Source of the DNA: Kwoniella bestiolae CBS 10118
Lineage: Eukaryota > Basidiomycota > Tremellomycetes > Tremellales > Cryptococcaceae
Assembly: GCF_000512585.2 (NCBI RefSeq)
Contig: NC_089248.1
Location: forward strand, 558,001-622,000
Length of the DNA stretch: 64,000 nucleotides
Direction: 5' to 3'
Below are positions 1 to 12,023 of the stretch, in pieces (position 1 is the first letter of the stretch; the number at the start of each line of letters is the position of its first letter). The notes under the pieces were generated by a model. That model was not told the DNA's origin. It worked only from the letters and a program-made list of their open reading frames with translations, and ran no database searches. The position numbers were made by a program, and so were the translations under genes.

Positions 1-103
1 AAGCTCTCAATACATAACAGGGATGGATTGATGTCTATTGTCTGATATTCGATACGAGTCCATTCCGGTTGAACAGCTAAAGCTTTTTGTTCCTTAAGGT
101 AAG

Positions 104-2017
104 ATGTTATCGAATCGAGCCAACAGGCGAATGGAAGGTATCAAGCCCAGTCCATAGTGAGTTTATACTCTACACCCCCAGGCCACAAGCCCGTCTTCGG
201 TCTGTAATTCCCCTGCACCATGAACAAAGCTGAGCCGATTCCTCAATTCTGTGATTCTGCAGTCCTGCACCGACTGGACCATACTACGATCAGATGTTGC
301 ACCCCGAAGGGGTGATCAACCTATCGACAGCTGAAAATTCATTATTGATTCAAGAGGTGATACCGGTATGTACACCGATCTGATACCTCTATCGGACTCG
401 ACTTGAGTGAGCGCAATATGGAACGACCTGACATACAAACTTTGTCCATCAGATACTCCAAACCTCAAAAATCCACGCCCAACACCTGAAATACCGGGCT
501 ACCCTCACACGATCCTCTCTACCTCAGCTGGAAGATCTCCTACCCAGTTATTTCAATTTACGAAATCCGATTAAGAAAGTGACGAGGGAGAATAGCGTGA
601 CTGGACCTGGAGTCGGGGCATTGTTGGCTAGTGTGATTTGGGGGTTATGTGAGGCTGGGGATGGGGTATTACTTTCTACGGTATGTATGGTGTGCGTGTA
701 GCTGTGGTGGAGATAAATGTCACATGCTGATATTGGATGATGGATTAAAGCCTTACTATCGTGAGTGCTCGGAAATTCATCAGATAGCGCAGAATTTCTG
801 TTGATGTTCGCTACATAGACGACTACAAGAGGGATATAGAGTATCCCGCTCAAGCTGAACTTGTCCTGGCTCACATCCCTCCGCATATCGACCCCCTCTC
901 GCCAGGGGTGATATCATACTTGGAAGAACGGATACGGACCTCGGCGGAAGAAGGGGTGGTGGTTAAGTGTGTGATACTTTGTAATCCGCATAATCCAGTA
1001 CCGGGATGTTATCCTCTAGAAACGATTGAGGGGTACATCTCCCTTGTTGAGAAGGTATGTCTTGTCAATAACAGCATTGGTCTAAGGTGGTAGTTTAGTA
1101 CAGTCCTGCTGGCTTATGCTGATACGATGATTGTTAACAGTACAAGATCCACCTTTTAGTCGACGAGATCTTCGCCAACACTGTCTACCCTACCACCGAC
1201 AATCCCTCCCCACAGGGATTCATCAGCATCTTATCACTTGCATCGTACCACTCTCCAGAAGTTATCGAAAGGATACATGTTCTTGGAGGTCCGACGAAGG
1301 ATCTGGGATGCTCAGGTATAAAAGCTGCTTTGCTCGTCAGTGAGAATGCCCAATTGCGCGAGCTGGTGAAGAGAAGTATGATGGCTACTCCCGTTAGTGG
1401 GCTGACCGATGCTGCTTTAAGCGAGTTGCTGCGCGACGAGAAGAGGTCGTTGGGGTTGTTGGAGAGGAATAAGGAGGAGTTGAGGGGGAGTATGGATATT
1501 TGTGCGCGGTGGTGTAGGGATCATAAGTTGCCGTGAGTCCGTCAGTCATAGTTGGTGCGAAGAAGAGAGGGATGATGGATTGATGCTTGATAATCAGGTA
1601 TGTAGGTGCGAATGCTGGGGTATATTTCTTATTGGATTTATCGTCTATAGCGATCAAGTTGGGGTATGAGCCCGGCGAGGAAGCTGTGAAGTGCTTGATG
1701 GAGAGGATGATCCATCATGGTGTACATATCGTATGTCCAGCTTCCTCTACCATGAGCTGAAGGAAGATTACGATGCTGATAGGTGGTTGAACCGATGCAG
1801 AATCCACTTGCGCTGGATGCAGACCCCTTGCCTTGTAGGTTTAGGTTCATCTTTACCCAGAAGCGAGATGTATTGCGAGTAAGTACACTGTACTTCTCTC
1901 ATGCACAGATGTCCATGGGTATATCCGGCTGATGAGTTTGATCATTGCCATTAGCTGGCTTTGCAGCGGTTAGAAGATGCTTTTGGACTGGATCATCATG
2001 ATCCCACCGGAATATGA
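104..2017 (+). CDS. ACC synthase-like class I/II aminotransferase
   Basis: PLP-dependent fold-type I aminotransferase of the fungal 1-aminocyclopropane-1-carboxylate synthase-like family; the actual substrate cannot be read from sequence. Seen after splicing: an N-terminus MLSNRANRR, an early GVINLSTAENSLL segment typical of the family, NSVTGPGVGALLASV, a TPYY motif, CNPHNPVPG (Asn of the PLP site), LLVDEIFANTVY (Asp/Tyr pair) and GGPTKDLGCSGIKAA carrying the Schiff-base lysine. The C-terminus RFIFTQKRDVL has the conserved Arg region. At least seven short introns are needed; the one near 749-805 makes TPYY run into HDYKRD. The start was chosen because MLS plus an Arg-rich stretch is the usual beginning of this family. 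All catalytic residues appear present, so it is probably active, possibly on amino acids unrelated to ethylene synthesis. About 440 residues. Confidence 0.85.
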
Positions 2018-2594
2018 GGATCTTCAGGTGCTTATCAAGCATTTGCGCTGTTCAAGGCATTATTCCATCGCTCACAGGCACAATACGAGTTGATGCATCT
2101 CATTACCCACAGTGTGTGAGGTGATGGGTTGTTGCTCCTTGGGGATGTATTGTGCATATATCTGTCAGCAGCGATGTGATGTAATGAGTCAGCGAGGTGT
2201 TGTAGAGTACTCGTATATCCGTTATTCGGGGAATGAACAGACTGATGCAAGTTGTTCGATTGCGCCATTCACCGATTACAGCTCTCACAATTTCCATCGC
2301 TGCTGCACCTTTACGTTGTTTACTAAGCATCATCTTCATCGTCATTCACATCCATTCACATATAATCCCCTCTACCTTTCCTATCTCGTCCTATCTTGGT
2401 TCATTCAATTGACCAAGTAATCCTAGAACTCGAGCAAAATTCGTCCCTTCAACCTATCACACATAATCAGCACGACAAGACCTGTCGCTTGCTCCAGTTT
2501 CTTACGATCTTCAGCCCAAGCATTCAAAACACAACATACACTCAGACCTCTCTATCTCCCCGCGAGGAACTTCACTTCGACTAGAATAGCAAGG
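2018..2594. other. Intergenic spacer and GLR1 5' leader
   Basis: No convincing coding sequence. Pyrimidine-rich stretches around 2380-2560 on the + strand are consistent with a promoter and 5' untranslated leader of the downstream glutathione reductase gene. Confidence 0.5.
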
Positions 2595-5050
2595 ATGCCG
2601 CCTTTGACTAAAGCCCAAGCGTCTGAGATTGAGGAGTAGTGAGTTCATTCATCTCACTGAACGTGTGGGAATTGATTACTGATCGTGCGATGCGAAATCG
2701 ACAGTGACTACTTCGTCATTGGTGGTGGATCTGGTGGATTGGCTTCTGCTGTAAGTGCACTAGTCTCCCCCCTGCTCCGTGCATAGGCCATACAGTATAG
2801 CTTATACATATGTATATGTACAGAGACGAGCCGCTTCGTACGGTGCTAAAGTCGGTTTGGCAGAGGCTACCCCCAAACTGGGAGGTACCTGTGTGAACGT
2901 CGGGTGAGTGAGCGATCCCTTGACATACCGAGAAGAAGCTAGATCACGCTGATACCGGATTGCTATGATAGATGTGTACCCAAGAGTATGTCTTCATATG
3001 TTGTGAGGCTGGGAAGATCTGGCAGAAGCTGACAAATCACAATTTTCTGATGTTCATAGAGGTCATGTGGTAAGTTCGTCCAGCCTTCACTCTCTATCTG
3101 TCTCCTGCACCATAGTGATCATTGCTCATTATCCCACTTGGGACAGGTACACCGCCGATATCGCCGACAACCTCAGAAAAGCCGCTGCTTACGGATTCGG
3201 CAAAGATGGTGAGGGCAACAGGATTGCGGGTGACTTCAACTGGACAGAGTTAAAACACAAGAGAGATGCCTATATCAAGAGATTGAACGGTATCTAGTGA
3301 GTGCAGCTTTTCTCGACATCGGTTGTAATCATCTCTACCAGTCAAAGCTCGACTTCTCTAAGCTGACGTACTCTTTATCCCCACAGCGAAACCAACCTCG
3401 TCAAAGATAAAGTAGACTACCACTCCGGCTTCGCCTCCTTCATCGACGCAAACACTCTCCAAATTGACGGTCTCGACGGCGAGACCTATCAAGTAAAAGC
3501 CAAGAAAATCACCGTCGCCGTCGGTGGACGACCCACCATCCCCTCCGAAGAGACCATTGAGGGCGCCAAGTACGGGATCAACTCGGACGGGTTCTTTGAT
3601 ATTGAAGAACAGCCCAAGAGGGTCGCAGTGGTTGGAGCGGGGTATATCGCCGTGGAGTTGGCGGGAGTATTCAATACGCTGGGTACGGAGACTCACTTGA
3701 TCATTAGACATGATCAGGTGTTGAGGACTTTTGATCCGATGTTGAGCGAGGTTTTGGTTCCTTACATGGGTGGGTGTTTCCTGTCTTCCTACTCGCTTTC
3801 CTCACCACCAGGAACCTCAGTTCTACATGGATATAGCCATGCCTCTCTCTTCCCTACAATAAACACATCATCGTTGGCATGCTGACTTCTATATGTCGTA
3901 GAGAAAACCGGTCTAAACATCCACAAATCCTCCAACGTCAAAAAAGTCGAAAAGACCTCCTCGGGCTCTCTCTTAGTCCACGTAGATTCCCTGGACAAAC
4001 CCCTCGAAGTAGACGTCCTCCTCTGGGCTATCGGTCGACACGCCAACACCGAGAAGCTCGGATTAGAGAAGTTGGGCATCGAATTAGATAAAAAGGGAGA
4101 TATCGTCGCAGACGATTATCAAAATACCAATGTACCCAACATCTACGCTGTGGGAGATGTCGCTGGTAAAGTCTTGTTGACTCCTGTTGCTATCGCTGCT
4201 GGACGGAGATTGTCAAATAGGTTGTTCGGGCCTGAGAAGTATAAGAATGATAAGTTGTCTTATGAGAATATCCCTTCGGTCGTTTTCTCGTGAGTGATCC
4301 TTGCTATGGATGTCCGAAGGCGGAGAGGAGACAGGAGAGAGGAGAGAGGAGAGAGGAGAGAGGAGAGAGGAGAGAGGAGAGAGGAGAGAGGAGAGAGAGA
4401 GAGGAGAGGGAGAGAGGAGAGAGGAGAGAGGAGAGAGGAGAGAGGAGAGAGGAGAGAGGAGAAAGCCTTCAAAATGCTGATGTCAATTTGCGTTATAGCC
4501 ACCCCACCATCGGTTCCGTAGGTCTGTCAGAACCAGAAGCAGAGGAGAAATACGGTAAAGAGAATTTAAAGGTGTACAAGACCTCTGTGAGTCTGTCTTT
4601 CACATCATAATTGGTCATTACTGACGACTCGACTCCTCCTTGATGATGCAGTTCAAAGCGATGTCATTCGCAATGCTCGATGAGAATCACAAACAACCCA
4701 CCTCTTACAAGTTGATCTGTACCGGACCAGAGGAGAAGGTCGTGGGATTACATATCATCGGTGAAGGAAGTGACGAGATGTTACAAGGATGTGAGTATGA
4801 TTTTACCTTCAGTGTCTCTCACTCTGTCTCTAGCCACTATGTGTGGGTGTTTGAAGGTACGTATGCTGATTAGTAAACCTTCAACATAGTCGGTGTAGCA
4901 GTCAAGATGGGAGCTACCAAGGATGATTTCGATTCTTGTGTGGCTATCCGTGAGTTGCCTTTTTTGATTCATCATCTGCACAGATTGGCTAATCCATATC
5001 TTGCGAGTATAGACCCAACATCATCCGAGGAATTGGTAACTCTTCGATAG
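2595..5050 (+). CDS. GLR1: Glutathione reductase
   Basis: NADPH-dependent flavoprotein that reduces glutathione disulfide, expected in cytosol and/or mitochondria. The spliced protein shows, in order, the FAD-binding GGGSGGLASA, the redox-active disulfide GGTCVNVGCVPKK, the NADPH-binding GAGYIAVELAG followed by arginines (IIRHDQVLR), the second FAD motif NIYAVGDVAGK, and the C-terminal HPTSSEELVTLR with the active-site His-Glu. About 480 residues, the normal size. The start MPPLTKAQASEIEEYDYFV leads straight into the FAD domain, so no targeting peptide is visible. The second redox cysteine lies in a 14-nt exon (2972-2985), followed by a 10-nt exon (3060-3069). The intron at 4290-4498 is long for this genome because it holds a purine repeat. 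Thioredoxin reductase and lipoamide dehydrogenase are excluded by the combined motifs. Confidence 0.95.
4333..4465 (+). repeat. Uninterrupted purine tract, 7-nt GGAGAGA repeat, inside a GLR1 intron
   Basis: A run of 133 bases with no pyrimidine on the + strand, mostly tandem GGAGAGA units with a few register slips (for example around 4398-4412). It lies wholly within the GLR1 intron 4290-4498, which joins TTCTC to CCACCCC and restores FSHPTIGSVG. It is open in several frames only because the unit lacks stop codons. Confidence 0.95.
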
Positions 5051-5284
5051 ATATCGAACAATCGTCAGTGCATGTGTTGAAGTTGAAGGATAATAAAGTG
5101 TTATTTCTAGATGCATTCCATTCTCGTAAAAAAGTATAAACATAAACCCGTACATTAGTCAGTCTTATCAAGAGTCCACACCACGCAATCTCATGTAGTA
5201 GAAAAAAAGCAAAAAATAAATACAATATGACCCAACCCAAAATATCAACATGAACAGAAAAACACATCCCCCTCCCTTATACTC

Positions 5285-8200
5285 TCACAACCCCGCCACC
5301 TCTGCCAATAAAGCATTCAAATCTTCTTCAAACCTTTCCAACCCTTTCAACGTCTTATCGAAACACCCTTTAATCTCAGGATGTATATTCTCTTTATCCC
5401 ATTCTATCTTCTCTCCACTAAGTACTCTGTCCACTTCTCTTTCCTTCTCCCTTTCCCTCTGTCCATCATCAGACGTATTAGACGAAGAGGAAGAGGACTT
5501 ATCACTTTCCCTCCTTTTCACCCCTCCACTCGCACCACTCGCTCCGCTCGTGAGATACTCCCTAGCCCTTATACCGATAATAGCCATCATCTCCCCCATC
5601 CCAAAATCATCCTTGTACCTTACCGGCCCTCCCCTCGGAGTCGGACTGATACTTCCCGATACCGCTCTGGTAAATACCGCCCCGTTGAAAGGCGGGGTAG
5701 GGTGGGTAGATGACGTAGCAGTTACGGGTGTTGACGATCTATCCTCTTCATCATTTTCACTCCCATCTTCAGGATGTCTCCTTGACGACGCAGAAGTGTT
5801 GGGATTGGGGTTCTCGAGATCAGACATGATAGATGCTATGGAAGGTTGTTGACGATGTCTTGACGATCCGGTGTATATCAACTTATTGATAGAACTGTAC
5901 TGCTCGTTCCTCGAACTAGACCTGGGCGTAGCAGAGGTATCATGACCGTTACCGTTGAACCCGGAAGTGTTGGAAGCACGAGGCGTAGAATTCAGATCGC
6001 CTATCTTGCCTTCAGGAAGGGAAGATAACGTAGGATGATGCTGAGGTGTACTCCGTCCGTTATTAGGGGTTACTCTACCAGGTGAAGGTGATTCCCTTTC
6101 TTTGTCGGGTGTTCGCTGCTGTTGTTGTTGGGCAGCAAGAACTTCCTCACTCGATGTTGATCCTTTAACAGATCCACTCTTAACCTTATCCATAACCCTT
6201 ATCAATTTCTCCTCCAAGCTCTTCTCCTGTCCCTTCTCCACTGTGGCTTTCAATATGTCCTGAGACTGACTATTCGTCCTTTGCCTACCTCCCACAGGCA
6301 GCTCCTGGAGGACCTTGTCCTTCTCCAATCCCTCCTCAGGCGTAGAGGGAGCAGTGATATAAGCGCTCTGGTCCGTTCCCAACCTGTTCAAACTGGGCTT
6401 CACTTTCTGTTGTGCCGCAGAAGATCCAGTAGTAGAATGACCTCCCCATTCCTCCTCTAAAAGTTCGGAGATATCGTACGTCTCCCCATCCCCATCGATA
6501 TAGGAGTATCGCACCACCTCTTCACCGTCATGCTCTATCAGTCTGGAGGATCTGAAGGTCCCCTTCTGATCTGGTAGGATGATATCCACTCCCTGGGTCT
6601 GGTTGGTATGTGCCGATATCAATGCCTTCTGGTTGGCTCGAGAGGCAGCTCGTTGAGCAGCGATGATCTCTGCTGGCGATCTTGTATCACCAGAACCGTT
6701 GGTAGATGAAGTGGATTGTCGAGGTGTGGAAGTTGCGAAATCAACTTTAGCATTTGCCAGACCCGTCGATCCACGTGCTTGATGTTGGTGGGTATGTACT
6801 CTGCGTAACACAAAGACAGGATCGGTAGGTAAGATATCATTTGGCGAACCGGCGGTATGTTGTAGGTCTCGGGACCGACGTCGCTCAGCAGGGGTGGTTC
6901 GTTCCATCGGACGGAGGTTGGGCGGATGATCGTACGCTTCCAAGATACGACTTGAGGTAGATAACAGGCGTTCTACAAAAAATACTGCATGTAAGTCCAA
7001 GTTCGTCTATACTCGGGGGATGATTATGACAGAAAACTCACCCTCGCCATTGACAATAACCGCCAAATTGTATCTCACCCTAGTCACACTCCTCCGCTTA
7101 CCAATCTTATCTTCCACATCATCTCCTCCATCCACGACACCTTCCTGTATACCGAACCTGTCCAGTCCCTGTTCGATAGCCTCGATGACATTAACATTCC
7201 TAGGAACCAAGAACAATCTCTTTCGTGGTGCGCCACTGCTTGAAGAGGGTTGTACCTGTCGTTCCCCGAGCAGGGATTTGGGCACGATCGAGTCGCTTGA
7301 AGGGTCGAAAGATAGATTATCAGGCAGATCGTTTTGATGAATGATCAACTGAATAGTGAATCTCGCAGAAGGTGACGTATACCTTTCATACAAGTCACCA
7401 ACATTTCCACTATTATTGTTAATTTGGATGGACAATGGATTGTTGAACCTCTGCGACGCTTTAGCAGGAGGAGTCACATCGCCATCACCGTCATTCGTCC
7501 ATTCGCCTGACCGATCCTCGGGACTCGAGTCATTACCACCCTCCGACTCCTGTACAGTCGAAAGCTGAGTACTGTAACTCGAAAATTCACTAACAGGTTC
7601 GGGCATCCCACCAGTATTATTGAGCTGTACCGACCCGGGTCGTCGTCTGTTCAAGTAAATCTTGACCGTCGAATCATCCGAGAAATCGTTCATCCCTAAT
7701 TTAGCTATTGCCGGGTGGTTTGATAGACTCATGACACTCGACAAACTACTGACGCTCGATCGCTTGACAGTGGGCGTTATCGCTCCGATCCTAGAAGTGA
7801 GATCTTCGTCCGATTCGTTCGCCCAGCGCTGTACGGCCTCTTGGAACGCTATCAACGGTTTCTCGTCAGAGGTCAACTCGAACTCTTCGCCATTTACATC
7901 TCGGATGGTGATGAAGTATCCATTATCCATCGTATTGCTAGATGAGGAGCTGATGGTCAGGTGGAATCTCTGCATCGCCTGCTTGATGAGATCCGACGAA
8001 GAGGTTGTTTCGTTGATCAAGGCGGTCTTGAACGAAGATTCAGATTTGATGTGATCGCCCGCAAAGATTCTAATGACGTTCAGGAGAGGTGGTCCAGCAG
8101 GATTTGGAGAGAGGATGATCGAGCTTGGTCTTCCTCCATTGGCGTTACTGCCATTACCGCCATTTATATTAGCCATGCTGTTGCCCATACTTGCGGCCAA

Positions 8201-10250
8201 TCTCATGGCAGCAGCAGATTGAGCGACAGCGGCGGCAGCTTCCTCAGCAGTGGGTGAATGTAGATCTGATGAAGGGGATTTGTTGAGATATTTGGAAGTG
8301 TATGACTGCATCCTCGCCTGATCTTGCTGTTGTAATCGTAGACCGTGAGATGATATTCCTGGACCATTTTGTTGCTGACCCTGCGGTTGTGGCTGCTGGG
8401 TCTGCTGCTGCTGTGATATTTGTTGTTGCGATAATGAAGAAGGCGGCGCAGCTCTCTCTTCTGACCAGCGCTGCTGACCATTTGGACCACTTTCAACAGC
8501 ACCGCTGACCATACTTTCTTCTGAACTTCTAGCATCATTCCCTGCAACTCCTTTACCGCCCTTATCTTTCCCTTTGCGATGGAATAGTCCTCCCAGCATA
8601 CCTCGCTTCTTCTTCTCGCCATTATCGAGCTCCTCTTTACTCCCTTTCTTCATCTTCTTACCCTTCTTAGCTATCTCCTCTGGGCTGGTGGGCGTCGTAC
8701 TGCGCTGGGGAGATCCGGTAGATACGACGGAAGAAACAGATTGGACCGATTGAGCCGACTGACCAGAGACGTTCCTTGCCGTACCGCTACCGTTCTGCTG
8801 GGCTTGCATCGCCGATGGAAGTAGCGGGCCAGAGGCGACAGCGGGTGTCACTGTCAAACGACGAGTTTCGTTACCCGCCTGAGCAGGATCCATGATCGCA
8901 CTTCCGCCAGAGCTAGAAGCGAGGGAAGTGTTGGATGCTGAAGGGGCGATAGCGTTGGAGTTGGTGTCACGAGGTGCGAAGGGATTGTTTGATTTGGGTT
9001 GGACGGTGTTGGTTGACTGAGACTGAGATTGGCGTTGCTTTTGATCCATGACTCTACGTTGTTCTTCGATGGTAGCGTTATCTGCCCATTCAACCCCATC
9101 ATCAGGTTCCATCTCCGAATCAGGTTCAAGTGACTGGTCGACTCGTTGGATTTCAGCCTCATGCCTAACATCACCAGATTGGACGTGCTGTTGTTGGGCG
9201 GATTCATTCTCGACTTGATCCACTTCGTGTTCACCTTCATCGTCCTCATGTTCCTCATCATCGTCTTCCTCGTCACTTGACCATGTGACACCGGGATGAT
9301 CGACATAGGTAGGAGGAGCGAACACCACCCTTCTCCCACCACCATTACCAGAATCCGCACCGACTTCACCTGAAAGATCCCTTCTCAATCCTTTTGCCTT
9401 TGATGCGATAACATCTTTCAGCTTCTCTCGTCCTTGTACAGTTCCAGCTTGTTTCTCCAATAATGTAGCAGCTGCCAAATCGACATTACGGTGTTTGTTC
9501 AGACGTGCTAATCTCTCGTAGGGTGTTTCGATGTTCTCCGCGGGGATATATCCTACATCTTCTGTCTTGAGTACTCTGACTAACCACCAATAGGAGTTTG
9601 CATCGTCGAGCAGGACTAGGGAATCTCCTTTCACTACTGATGCTTGACCTTCAACGGTAGCTAGGAAGGTGTGTCTGAGTCATGTCAAGTCATATCAACT
9701 GATTAGCCAGTTGTCTCCTAGGAAGGATGATGGGAAACACCACAACAGTGTCAAAACAAACTCACAGAGCGTATGTCAAGCTGAAATCGATATTCTCATC
9801 AGGCATACTATCCGTATCACTCTCCTCATCACTATACATCTCTTCATCCCCTTCTACACCTACACCATTCCCATTATTATTCTGATTATTCATATTCTGT
9901 TTCGAAGATCCAGAGGGGTTCGTGAGATCCGTCTGACTACCATGCTGCTGTTGATGTTGTTGGTAGTAAAGAGCCTGCTGTTGTTGCTGTTGGTAGAAAT
10001 GCGCATGGGCAGGATCCATCATATTGATATCACCTTCTATCGACTCGTCGTCATCTTCATCATCTTCGTCTCCGTGACCATTCATATGGTGGTCGTGCTC
10101 TTCGTCCGAGGCATCCTCCATTATAGACTGCGAGTGGTGCTGATACATCTGTTGTTGTTGGGGACGATGATGATGCTGTTGTCCTCCTCCTCCGTAATAT
10201 TGCTGTTGTTGCTGATGAGCATGGATGGGTTGTGAGGCTACTGCTGCCAT
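5285..10250 (-). CDS. SH3- and Ras-association-domain scaffold protein
   Basis: Large signalling or cell-polarity scaffold of about 1,601 residues in three exons (9766-10250, 7042-9674, 5285-6972). The first 155 residues are Gln/His-rich and acidic. An SH3 domain at about 155-225 spans the first intron: SLTYALHTFLATVEGQ, then LVLLDDANSYWWLVRV and GYIPAENIETPYERLARLNK. A Ras-association-like domain lies at about 690-800 (NVIRIFAGDHIKSE, FITIRDVNGEEFEL, DSTVKIYLNRRRPG). The rest is Ser/Gln/Glu-rich and probably disordered, with a Lys-rich block near 490. The C-terminal exon has a conserved-looking segment (GEERLLSTSSRILEAYDHPP) and ends in a short helix. The SH3 resembles Bud14/Tea4-type polarity proteins, but the RA domain makes the exact orthologue uncertain, so no symbol is given. 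Start chosen at the MAAVASQPIHAH methionine, the first ATG of the open frame. Confidence 0.85.
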
Positions 10251-12023
10251 TTTGGTGAGTTGGAGTTGGTGTTCGTTTGTTCTCTGTCGTGTTGGATGAT
10301 TCCTTTGGGTCGTTTTGGATGGGGTTTCAATTCAGTTTTCACCTCTTCGTTGTTTCGTTGTTTCGTTTAGAAGTCGTCAAGTGTTGTCGTGATGTCGCGA
10401 CTTCACAGAAGTGCTGGGTCGATGATACTGTTAGAAGGAGTGTGTAATTCGATGATTGCTCTCATCTAATGGAGATATAATGGTTGGATTGTTTATGGTA
10501 GTGAATATCAATCTCAACATTGGAAGGATGTTATGGTAGATGAATGTTGAATGATCACTGCTATTCAACGCGTATAACTACACTACACTGTAATCACATA
10601 AAGCAACCGCGCACGAGCCACTTAGCTCATACATGTTAGTCGCGTGGCATACACACTTTATAGTAAACACTTAATTACGGTTATCACTTATCACCTTACC
10701 ATACAAGGTAACTATGATGCGTTTCAAGTGCAAAGGGTAAACAAGCGCAACAACAATAGCGAACGAGGACAATCTCATTGTGTATCTTACACTTTTTCTC
10801 TTTGTGCTTCTCTTTTCCCCGCTCTGCTCATACACTCATACACAGTACAGTATAGCAGCACATCAAAAACGCACAGTTCATCAACTCCAGACTTTAGTAT
10901 CACGCTAATCCCGAATCAAAGGGACGGACTACTACAATGACCATGTAAACCAAATCACCCCTCCACAACGCATCATCATCGTCATAAAGCATTGTGAAGG
11001 CAAGGCAAGCGGAAGGTGTAGTTCATGCATGGACGAGACGACAATGAGCATACTTACTGAAGCTGTTGGAGCAAACTGAAGATGCTAAGCCATAGATAGA
11101 ATGAGAGTGACACGTCCTCTGAGCGTGCTATGGATAGATGGGTCCAAGCTACGTGACAGTGATGTGGGAGAGCCGGGTTGTGGGATGTGAAAGGGGTGTG
11201 TGAACAGTGAACTGCAGTGAGGGGTCAATGCGTTACTAAAAGTTGAAATGGAAATTATTATCACTTGATTACGCTGTGATGCATTACTGATTACTGATCG
11301 ACTGATACTACCTATACATGTTATTTCATCTCTCACTTGTACTCATTGGATCCATATCTAATACCCATCGTCACCTTCCATATCAAATCACGTATCAAGT
11401 CTCACACCCCACTTATAATCCAACATCATTCACCTCAACTCATACTCCACCTCAAAGCATCAGTCTCACTTGAATCCACCCGGGACTTCGTGCATCAAGA
11501 ACCTTCGACTGGACTATTCCGTCATCCGTCATCCATCATCCGTCATTGGAAAAAGCCCCACCATCACACTCATATTCAAATTCCGTACTCAGATTGTACC
11601 TTCGAATAACCCGAAGAGAAGAAGAGAGGAGCGTAGGTATCAAAGGATCATCAGTTTAGATAAAGAGTGATCAAAACGTCATTCACCCAGCTACATATCC
11701 AAGCGAAGAGGCATTTTCACTGAGAACAAGGTATATATTTGAGGTATGTTGGGTCTGTCTTTCGCCTGATACACCTGTATGAACATTCGATATACGTATT
11801 ACACCAAAAGCATAAAGGCTGATCATCACAACATGGTCATATTACTATGGTTGTTCCGAACATTCACATCTCAACTCAAACCATACTACCTTAACAGTAA
11901 AAGTCAAGGGATAAGTCAGTTCCAACCAAAAAAGCTAACCAACGAAATACCAGATAAATCTTAGTCGGATTATCTCGACAATCACGACCTCCCTCTACTT
12001 GTAACATCGACCCTCCTCTCAAT
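10251..12023. promoter_or_regulatory. Divergent intergenic region (SH3/RA scaffold and AGC kinase)
   Basis: About 1.8 kb between divergent starts. It has no protein-like open frame; short ATG-initiated frames (for example at 11337 and 11779) look like chance or upstream ORFs in a long kinase leader. Consistent with two promoters and long 5' leaders. No recognisable RNA gene was found. Confidence 0.5.

Noticed and set aside
4260..4610. Arg/Glu-rich open frames in both directions over the purine repeat
   Set aside because: They exist only because the GGAGAGA repeat lacks stop codons; the region is an intron of GLR1.
5250..5852. 200-codon + strand open frame
   Set aside because: Antisense to the last exon of the SH3/RA scaffold; composition mirrors that exon and has no domain.
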